DNA of 13,114 nt from Ardenticatenaceae bacterium (GTDB lineage: Bacteria; Chloroflexota; Anaerolineae; Promineifilales; Promineifilaceae): positions 1 to 13,114 of the forward strand of contig JACKBR010000088.1 in the NCBI GenBank assembly GCA_020634495.1, read 5' to 3'. The notes beneath the pieces are model-generated. The model ran no database searches, had not been told where the DNA came from, and saw only the letters and a program-made list of their open reading frames with translations. The number at the start of each line of letters is the position of its first letter. Positions within the stretch are counted from its first letter, which is position 1. Of the stretch, positions 7,684 through 12,971 are shown piece after piece. The position numbers were made by a program, and so were the translations under genes.

Positions 7684-8019
7684 TTATTCGTTTCGCATAG
7701 TAGTCTCTGCGGAGAACGGCCTTTTCCACTCCTTCTCAAAACCAGCCGGGCGCACTTGTTCCGCGCCACGACAGGTTCGGTAGCCTAGCTGGAGGATGTA
7801 GCGCTGCCAACGGCCGTTTTCGTGCCAGGGTAGGGGGAGACAGATGCCCAGATATACGTCTGCATGATCCAGCACAAAGACATCGTTGCTTTCCAGGTGG
7901 AAGGGACCAAGTCGGGCCGACACGGTTTCTTCCCACGCGTTGCTGTGCTTCTCATGGCTGTGGGTCCAACGGCTGTGCATCAGGTGGGTAAACAGGGTGA
8001 ATAAACGTTGAGTAAACAT
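7684..8019 (-). CDS. Unknown 111-residue cassette protein
   Basis: The ATG at 8019 has AAAGGAG with a 9-base spacer, so the start is well supported. The protein is soluble-looking, rich in His, Trp and Arg, with no membrane segment. The N-terminal 35 residues are basic and histidine-rich (MFTQRLFTLFTHLMHSRWTHSHEKH). The middle (about 41-80) looks like a small beta-rich fold, with NDVFVLDHADVYLGICLPLPW followed by WQRYILQLGYRTCRG. I recognise no family or catalytic motif. It lies between RNase HI and the polymerase-like gene, same strand, each junction carrying a terminator-like hairpin 26-29 bases after the preceding stop. Its position suggests a partner of the polymerase-like protein; nothing in the sequence proves this. 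Confidence 0.75.
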   Translation of the reverse strand: MFTQRLFTLFTHLMHSRWTHSHEKHSNAWEETVSARLGPFHLESNDVFVLDHADVYLGICLPLPWHENGRWQRYILQLGYRTCRGAEQVRPAGFEKEWKRPFSAETTMRNE

Positions 8020-8057
8020 GAAAAATGCTCCTTTTGAGTTTGAATGGGGAATTGATA

Positions 8058-8094
8058 TGAAAAGCGGCCGTTACCCACACTCAGTTAACGGCCG
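8058..8094 (-). terminator. Terminator-like hairpin after rnhA, built from two ACGGCCGT-type copies
   Basis: CGGCCGTTA (8065-8073) and TAACGGCCG (8086-8094) form a perfect 9-bp stem with a 12-base loop; on the minus strand CTTTTC follows. It starts 29 bases after the RNase HI stop and ends 45 bases before the ATG of the 111-residue gene. The two arms are two neighbouring copies of the palindromic word that recurs through the window, here in a position where together they make a stem. Confidence 0.7.
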
Positions 8095-8123
8095 TGACTC
8101 ATTCAGTAACTTAGATTGTGCCA

Positions 8124-8531
8124 TTAAACGGCAGACCAAGCCGCTTCCTGGGCTAACGCATCGCACCGCTCATTCATGGCATGGCCACTATGCCCGGCGA
8201 CAAGCTGCACGTGCAGGTGATGTCCGGCAGCCAATGCACGCACTTGCTGCACCAGGTCACGATTGGCTCTGGCTTTACCGCCGTTCAGAATCGTGGCTAC
8301 ATACTGGCTATCAGTGACCACTGTCACCTGGCAGCAGCGTTTTAGGGCGGCCAAACCGGCAATAACCGCTTGCAACTCCATGCGATTATTGGTGGCATGT
8401 GCCTCGCGACCCGTCAGCGTCTTTTCATGGGCTCCGCTCTGCAAAATAGCCGCATATCCGCCAGGGCCGGGATTCCCTTTGCAGGAACCGTCTGTATACA
8501 GAAAAACTTGAGTTTGTGAACAAACCTTCAT
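8124..8531 (-). CDS. rnhA: Ribonuclease HI
   Basis: A 135-residue RNase HI, which cuts the RNA strand of RNA-DNA hybrids using two metal ions. The catalytic set is complete: D14 in YTDGSCKGNPGPGG, E52 in NNRMELQA, D74 in VTDSQYV, H114 in VAGHSG and D124 in RCDALA. The E. coli enzyme is about 155 residues; here the segment after the third catalytic Asp (about 77-100) is shortened and lacks the Lys/Trp-rich basic protrusion, so substrate handling may differ. ATG 8531 is chosen because AAAGGAGG lies about 11 bases upstream; an in-frame ATG at 8591 lies inside the upstream hairpin and has no binding site. As first gene of the cassette it is a logical partner of an RNA-making enzyme: it can remove primers or R-loops. 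SSB proteins are known to recruit RNase HI through the acidic tip, which the ssb here retains. Confidence 0.95.
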   Translation of the reverse strand: MKVCSQTQVFLYTDGSCKGNPGPGGYAAILQSGAHEKTLTGREAHATNNRMELQAVIAGLAALKRCCQVTVVTDSQYVATILNGGKARANRDLVQQVRALAAGHHLHVQLVAGHSGHAMNERCDALAQEAAWSAV

Positions 8532-8564
8532 GATTGAGCAAACCTCCTTTGCTTGCGTATGGGT

Positions 8565-8608
8565 AAACAAAAAGGCCGGTTGCAGACGCACTGTCTACAA
8601 CCGGCCTT
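8565..8608 (-). terminator. Strong Rho-independent terminator upstream of rnhA
   Basis: Arms AAGGCCGGTTGCAGAC (8572-8587) and GTCTACAACCGGCCTT (8593-8608) make a 16-pair stem with one G-U and a 5-base loop, followed on the minus strand by TTTTTGTTTA. The rnhA ATG is only 40 bases further on. It lies 23 bases after a TGA that ends a possible coding remnant (8632-8745), matching the spacing of the other cassette terminators. Confidence 0.85.
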
Positions 8609-8954
8609 ATCCAACCAGGCCATTTAGCCCTTCACAAAGCCCATGGCCGCAGGCCATCATGGGGAGCAAAAAGAGGGTGCTGCTCAATTTCCTGCCAGTT
8701 TGTCCGTAATGAAAAACCAAGGGGACATCCAAGATGTCTCCGTGATCAACGCTTCGGTGTGGCCGATACCACCTGCTTACCCTGCGTAGTTGCAATAACC
8801 ACACAGGGCTAAGACAAAATTATCAGATAGAAGTTATCTTTTAATCCTTCTCATCATTTTCATCTGGCTCCTCACTCGCCCCATCTAAGGGAATACCCTC
8901 CTGCGGCCAATATTAGGCTGTGAAAATCGAAGAGGGATTTGAGGCTGCGAGAGA
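8609..8954 (-). other. Interval with probable coding remnants, no intact gene
   Basis: No intact gene is supported. Two minus-strand fragments look like real C-termini without starts. 8841-8912 encodes 23 residues beginning YWPQEGIPLDG and ending in a run of acidic residues (SEEPDENDEKD) before TAA. 8632-8745 encodes 37 residues ending HPLFAPHDGLRPWAL before TGA; an overlapping frame upstream hints at a frameshifted gene. The spacing of the second stop to the next hairpin (23 bases) fits the cassette pattern, so a former gene may have preceded rnhA and been disrupted when the KilA-N/IS110 region arrived. Neither fragment is recognised. Confidence 0.3.
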
Positions 8955-9773
8955 TTATTCCGTCAATTTCTGTACGGTTTGATCACCGAGCAATATCTTC
9001 ATTTGCTGAATAGCAATCTGATTCAGGCGAGTCAGTCGTGCGGGCTGTGGCATACCTTCGTTAATAAAAAGTGCATTCAGGTTTTCCAGATTTGCTAAAC
9101 AAACCAGTTGTGACGCATTGGCATAATCGCGGATATTTCCTTCTTTGTCAGGATTTTGCGTGCGCCACTCTGCCGCAGTTTTTCCAAATAGTGCCATATT
9201 CAGCAGATCGGCTTCGGAAGCGTAAATGTAGCCAATTTGCTGCTTGCTCAGATGCGGCGGAACCAGGTTTTCTTTGATCGCGTCGGTGTGGATACGATAA
9301 TTGATTTTGGTCAGGTTTCGGCGAATATCCCAACCCAACTGTTTTTTCTCTTCATCTTTCAGGCGTTGAAATTCTTTGATGAGGTAAAGCTTGAACCTGG
9401 GGGAAATCCATGAAGCAAACTCGAAAGCAATATCTTTGTGGGCATATGTGCCTCCATATCGTCCTGCTTTTGCAACGATACCGATGGCGTTTGTTTTGGC
9501 AACCCACTGCTTCACAGAAAGAATGAATCGGTTCAAGCCGGCTTGGTTTTTAATTCCCTCGAATTCGAGGGAATTAAAATCAGGGTTGTAAATTTCTTCC
9601 CAGATACCTAAAAACTCAATGCTGTTTTTATTTCTAAGCCAATTTTCGATTAAGGTTGATCCATTTTCAATGTCGCGCACCATATCAGTAAGAGAAATGT
9701 AATCTTGTTCCTGATTGGTCAGGATCGTGATTTCGCTCCCTTCGACGTCAATCTTTTTCGTTTTCTTTGCCAT
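8955..9773 (-). CDS. KilA-N domain DNA-binding protein
   Basis: A 272-residue protein of a widespread family with an N-terminal KilA-N domain, found in phage and in many bacterial accessory regions. The domain spans about 24-138, with YISLTDMVRD, ENWLRNKNSIEFL, KTNAIGIVAKAGRYGGTYAHKDIAFEFASWISP and FKLYLIKEFQRLK. The C-terminal half (KINYRIHTDAIKENLVPP, ASEADLLNMALFGKTAAEW, ANLENLNALFINEGM) is the usual conserved tail of this subfamily, so it looks full length. KilA-N domains bind DNA; the role of this subfamily is not established, with antirepressor- or regulator-like function and defence both suggested by context. ATG 9773 has GAGG about nine bases upstream. It points away from the IS110 recombinase, and its promoter must lie in 9774-9930, where an inverted repeat CTTAGT/ACTAAG (9793-9824) and the palindrome GCATATGC (9828-9835) could be operator sites. 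Its own coding region contains a perfect 32-bp palindrome. Confidence 0.9.
   Translation of the reverse strand: MAKKTKKIDVEGSEITILTNQEQDYISLTDMVRDIENGSTLIENWLRNKNSIEFLGIWEEIYNPDFNSLEFEGIKNQAGLNRFILSVKQWVAKTNAIGIVAKAGRYGGTYAHKDIAFEFASWISPRFKLYLIKEFQRLKDEEKKQLGWDIRRNLTKINYRIHTDAIKENLVPPHLSKQQIGYIYASEADLLNMALFGKTAAEWRTQNPDKEGNIRDYANASQLVCLANLENLNALFINEGMPQPARLTRLNQIAIQQMKILLGDQTVQKLTE
9548..9579. repeat. Perfect 32-bp palindrome inside the KilA-N gene
   Basis: The left half TTTTAATTCCCTCGAA is followed immediately by its exact reverse complement, with no spacer, so all 16 base pairs match. It encodes residues F66 to about N76 (FNSLEFEGIKN) of the KilA-N protein without breaking the frame. It cannot act as a normal terminator there. 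It could be an internal operator bound by the KilA-N protein or another dimeric protein, or a cruciform-forming site. Confidence 0.9.
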
Positions 9774-10294
9774 TTTTGTTTACCTCGTATACCTTAGTCG
9801 TGGGAGAGCATATTTTGTACTAAGCGTGCATATGCCGACTGGCCGTATTGGATAAATTTTGGCATCAACACAAGCACCTGTTTGTTACTTTCCATTATAC
9901 GGTTTTAGAACATATGTACAAGTACGCTCAACAGAACCAGGAAGCACCTGGTTAATCCCAACGTGTATACATATTAACAACCGCGCAGGACGCTTCGCGG
10001 ACCAGACCAGGCACATCTGGGAACGGTGGTATACTGCCTCTTGTAAGAGAGTGGGTGCGCCGCTCCAGGTACATGGCGTGAGGGCCGGTCGAGTATCGTT
10101 ATGGGATAACGACGATTCTTCCAATCAGTTCGCCAACCCGCTCACGTGTGTGACCGCCCGCTCGCATCCGCTTACATGAGAAGAGTTTCAGACTCAAGCT
10201 CGTATCCGTGTGTGCAGCCATGACTCTCCAAAGGATGTGCCTGGCCTTTGCTGACAAGGCGTGTCAGTTCCCTTATTTCCTATGGAGGTTGAAT
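9774..10294. other. Intergenic region between divergent KilA-N and IS110 genes
   Basis: This interval separates the divergent KilA-N and recombinase genes. The first 150 bases should hold the KilA-N promoter; I see no strong -35/-10 pair, only the inverted repeats noted with that gene. From about 9935 on it is rich in hairpins and is treated as the non-coding left end of the IS110 element. The plus-strand open frame across 9859-10179 has no binding site and an unrecognised product, so I do not call it. Confidence 0.5.
9935..10290 (+). ncRNA. Candidate IS110 bridge RNA locus
   Basis: IS110-group elements encode a structured bridge RNA in the non-coding left end, just upstream of the recombinase gene. 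This stretch contains a chain of hairpins: AACCAGG/CCTGGTT (9935-9953), CCGCG/CGCGG (9981-10000), CCAGA/TCTGG (10002-10020), CTCTT/AAGAG (10038-10049) and a perfect TCGTTAT-GGG-ATAACGA (10096-10112). Position and structure density fit. The target- and donor-binding loops cannot be assigned without knowing the insertion core, and the RNA ends are guesses. Confidence 0.35.
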
Positions 10295-11515
10295 ATGGAT
10301 ACGTTAGAGATTGTTCCCCAACGCTTCATTGGCCTGGATATTCACAAACATTACTTTGTAGCTACTGGTGTCAATCCTGACAAAGAGCAGATATTGGGTC
10401 CGCAGCGCGTGCCTAATGCTCGACTGGAAGCGTGGGCAGAGCGGGAGCTGTGCCCTACAGATGCGGTGGTGCTGGAAATGACGACCAATACCTGGAAAGT
10501 GGTGGATACACTGGAACCCTTTACCCATTCGGTTACCGTGGCGCATCCACCACACGTCCATCTCATCACCCGAGCCCAGGTGATGACCGACAAAAAAGCT
10601 GCCCTCATTTTAGCACAACTTCATGCCGCCGGACTGCTGCCCCCCGTTTGGGTACCGCCACAAGCAGTGCGCCATCTGCGCGCCCTCATTGCCCAGCGCT
10701 GGAAAATGGTGCGTCTGGCGACCCAAGCCAAGTGCCGTTTGCAGTCAGTATTGCACAAATACCACCTGGAAGCGCCACTGAAAAGCGACCCTTATACGCC
10801 GCAAATGCGGGCGTGGTGGGAGGCGCTGCCCCTGGAGCCGCTGGAACAGTTTCGCTTGCAGTCTGACCTGGATACCGTGGCCTTTGCCCGGCAGCAGTTA
10901 GAGCGATTGGAGCAATGCCTGGCGCACCACGCGGCGCGGGATGAGCGGGTGCCGCTGCTGGTGCAGATTCCGGGCATTGGCTTCATCAATGCAGTGACCA
11001 TTTTGGCAGCCATTGGTGAAATCGGCCGTTTTCCCACGGCCAATCATCTGGTTGGCTACGCTGGCTTGGGGACGAAGGTGCATGACAGCGGCCAGCTGCA
11101 CTGGCGCGGTCGGATCACCAAGATGGGACGGCGTGACTTACGCAGAGCGATGGTTGAGGCGGCACAATCGGCCGTGCGCCACCATGACCACTGGAAGGTC
11201 GAATACCAACGCTTATGTGGACAAACGGCGAAGAAAAAAGCGAAGGTCGCCATTGCCCGGAAGCTGCTGGTGACGGTCTGGCATACGTTGGCCAAGGATG
11301 AAGTGGATCGCTTTGCCACGCCACAGCAGGTAGCTTGTTCTTTCTTTGGCCTGGCTTACAAGCTCAAGGTCAAGAATCTGCCGGATGGTATGAGTGCTTT
11401 GCAGTTCACCCGGCATCATCTGGACCGGTTGGGCATTGGGCAGGAGCTGACCCATATTCCCTGGGGCAGCAAGGCGTTTAAGCTGCCGCCTTCGCAGCTG
11501 CCGCCAGCTGGCTAG
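10295..11515 (+). CDS. IS110-family recombinase (DEDD transposase)
   Basis: A 406-residue recombinase that moves the element by bridge-RNA-guided recombination. ATG 10295 is chosen because GGAGG lies six bases upstream; the frame extends 29 codons further back without a binding site. The N-terminal RuvC-like (DEDD_Tnp_IS110) domain shows D15 in FIGLDIHKHYF, E61 in VVLEMTTNTW and D99 in VMTDKKAALILA. The usual motif is TDxxDAxxLA, so the fourth acidic residue is Ala102 here. The C-terminal Transposase_20 domain (about 222-305) starts VQIPGIGFINAVTILAAIGEIG and contains the expected catalytic serine S265 in VHDSGQLHWRG, followed by ITKMGRRDLRRAM. Length is normal for the family and there is no frameshift. 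The missing acid may mean an inactive copy or a subfamily variant. It is transcribed away from the KilA-N gene and converges on the RHS immunity gene. Confidence 0.93.
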   Translation: MDTLEIVPQRFIGLDIHKHYFVATGVNPDKEQILGPQRVPNARLEAWAERELCPTDAVVLEMTTNTWKVVDTLEPFTHSVTVAHPPHVHLITRAQVMTDKKAALILAQLHAAGLLPPVWVPPQAVRHLRALIAQRWKMVRLATQAKCRLQSVLHKYHLEAPLKSDPYTPQMRAWWEALPLEPLEQFRLQSDLDTVAFARQQLERLEQCLAHHAARDERVPLLVQIPGIGFINAVTILAAIGEIGRFPTANHLVGYAGLGTKVHDSGQLHWRGRITKMGRRDLRRAMVEAAQSAVRHHDHWKVEYQRLCGQTAKKKAKVAIARKLLVTVWHTLAKDEVDRFATPQQVACSFFGLAYKLKVKNLPDGMSALQFTRHHLDRLGIGQELTHIPWGSKAFKLPPSQLPPAG

Positions 11516-11593
11516 TTGTTAACGAGCTACACAATTGCATTAAGAAAACCATAGTCGCAGTCGCGGAAGAGGGCGTTTGTCTGCCACCCACCT

Positions 11594-11629
11594 GTCCTTT
11601 CTTTTTGGACTGGCCCAAAAAGAAAGGAC
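11594..11629. terminator. 15-bp perfect hairpin between convergent genes
   Basis: GTCCTTTCTTTTTGG (11594-11608) and CCAAAAAGAAAGGAC (11615-11629) are exact inverted repeats around ACTGGC. The site lies between the convergent ends of the IS110 recombinase (stop 11515) and the candidate immunity gene (stop 11666). A bidirectional terminator is the likeliest role, because the T-run in one arm can serve either strand. It could also be a dispersed repeat that attracted the IS insertion. Confidence 0.55.
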
Positions 11630-11665
11630 CAAAGAAAAAGTCCAGGCTCCCTGACCTGGAATTCA

Positions 11666-12211
11666 TTATTCCGCATTGTCATACAGTCTGTTGTGAAATG
11701 TCTGGTCAACGTACTTGACGATTTGTTCAAATTCCTCAATAGTCATTTCGTCGTCAATGACGACATTGAGCGTTGCTACATACTCCCGATATCTTGCCCG
11801 AGAGACACAACGAAACCCGCCAAATTCTGAGGTGCCGCAGCCTGTCACAAACTCATCAGCTACCGAGCTTCGATACAAACTATCCGTGTACAAAGGGTAT
11901 GATCCCAGGTTTTCATAAAAACGGAACGCTTTGCTTGCCCAACCAAACGTTGGTAGCCGTTCCACGTTGAAGGTTGCTAATCCATTGAGTCCAGACCAGT
12001 AGACAGTTTGGTTGCCCGAATCCAAAGCGGGAAGGGAATCCCTGTTTGAAAGCATCGGATGATAATCCACACCTGCTGGAAAATATCCTTTGGGAATACT
12101 CATTTCCGCAACTTCAATCGGTGGCCTAAAAAACCAGAGATAAAGGAGACCACACGCCGCTATCCCAAGTAGTAAGAGTAAAACCGCTACCATACGCCAT
12201 CTATTGGCCAT
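11666..12211 (-). CDS. Candidate membrane-anchored immunity protein of the RHS toxin tip
   Basis: A 181-residue protein of unrecognised family. Its ATG (12211) lies inside the end of the toxin frame, overlapping by 11 bases, with GGAG about nine bases upstream; this is the tight coupling typical of toxin-immunity pairs. The N-terminus is a short basic MANRWRM followed by a hydrophobic stretch to about residue 28. IAAC at 17-20 resembles a lipobox, but the hydrophobic run continues past the cysteine, so a membrane anchor is more likely than a lipoprotein. The remaining roughly 150 residues would lie outside the cytoplasm. They include VYWSGLNGLATF and a segment with two cysteines (VTGCGTSEFGGFRCVSRARY) that may form a disulphide, followed by an acidic helix (DDEMTIEEFEQIVKYV). 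The immunity role is inferred from position only. Confidence 0.7.
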   Translation of the reverse strand: MANRWRMVAVLLLLLGIAACGLLYLWFFRPPIEVAEMSIPKGYFPAGVDYHPMLSNRDSLPALDSGNQTVYWSGLNGLATFNVERLPTFGWASKAFRFYENLGSYPLYTDSLYRSSVADEFVTGCGTSEFGGFRCVSRARYREYVATLNVVIDDEMTIEEFEQIVKYVDQTFHNRLYDNAE

Positions 12212-12971
12212 AATTGAAAGCTCCTATCGGATAACGGTTTTCTTGAGGCTCTGCTGCAACTGCGGGAATAATTGGTGGTTTTTGCAATGTGTACATGACC
12301 GCTGGTGTCAGGGCTGTTCGCAAATCGTTGGGCACAAATCCATACCCATGTGTGTCAAACAAGTCATAACCCAGGTCAACAGCTGCTTTGTCGGCCGGAT
12401 TTTCATATCGGGTGTTGAAATCTCCTGGATCGCCATCACCAAATAAACCACCAACAAGTTCTAATAAGCCAGCAGCCCAATAAGATTCTTCGCGTGGAAT
12501 GCCTGCGGCAGCGGCTAAAAACCCGTAATGAATATTTCCAGGAACGGAATAGTCGAACCAGCCACAGGATGTTTCGCCACATAAAACCACTGCTTTACCG
12601 ATTACATCTTCCATCTCTCTCTTGAGGTCCCATATACCATAATCGCGGGTCAGTTCAAACCAAGCCCCCTGCGCGGCTAGAAAGCCACTTCCGCCACCTG
12701 CAGCCATAAGTCCAGCAATTTGAGGGTCGCTTTCCATTCTCATAAACTCTATAACTAAATTCAGTTCTTCACTAAATAGATTAGCCAACATCTCACTGCC
12801 TAACCAGGATGTCAAATCATACTGAATTCCCTCTTCGGCTGGTGCATCTATAAAGCTACCATCATCGCTACACTGTTCTGTCCCCAGGACATCACAAGCT
12901 ATATGACCAGATGGGTCAGAATACTTGACAGGGTTGTTATATCCGTAACGACTCTCCCCATATAATGTTTG
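12201..12971 (-). pseudogene. Detached RHS C-terminal toxin tip (Toxin_44-like), 5' truncated
   Basis: The open frame gives 256 residues bounded upstream by an in-frame TAG (12972-12974). Its first 23 residues, including RYGYNNPVKYSDPSGH, are the canonical end of the RHS-repeat core, where the shell meets the variable toxin tip. The tip (about 138-209) carries WFDYSVPGNIHYGFL, AAGLLELVGG and NPADKAAVDLGYDLFDTHG, resembling the Bacterial toxin 44 (Ntox44) domain of polymorphic toxins. The RHS shell, normally over a thousand residues of YD repeats, is missing, so this is an orphan tip or pseudogene. An in-frame TTG at 12815 would give 204 residues, but its binding site is poor. Complete RHS proteins encapsulate and release such tips into rival cells. 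The overlapping downstream gene is the likely immunity partner, kept although the delivery part is gone. Assignment to Toxin_44 is by motif recognition. Confidence 0.75.

Larger units (their letters stand above)
9930..11560 (+). mobile_element. IS110-family insertion sequence (ends approximate)
   Basis: The element consists of a hairpin-rich non-coding left part and a single recombinase gene. IS110 elements lack terminal inverted repeats and insert at short core sequences, so the ends cannot be fixed from one copy; the limits given are rough. The left end must lie right of the KilA-N start (9773) and the right end left of the immunity gene end (11666). The element separates the polymerase/KilA-N part from the RHS toxin remnant. 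Confidence 0.6.

Noticed and set aside
7586..7729. A 48-residue N-terminal extension of the polymerase-like protein
   Set aside because: It would run through the terminator hairpin, has no ribosome binding site, and its composition is unlike the rest; AAGGAG is perfectly placed for ATG 7585.
8607..8804. Minus-strand 65-codon frame before rnhA
   Set aside because: It starts at a GTG without binding site and its stop lies inside the terminator stem; the competing frame ending at 8632 looks more protein-like.
9548..9579. The KilA-N palindrome as a transcription terminator
   Set aside because: It lies in the middle of an intact coding frame and has no spacer loop, so termination there would cut the gene; an operator or structural role is more sensible.
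9859..10179. Plus-strand 106-codon frame upstream of the IS110 recombinase
   Set aside because: No binding site, odd composition, and it lies in the hairpin-rich non-coding end expected for IS110 elements.
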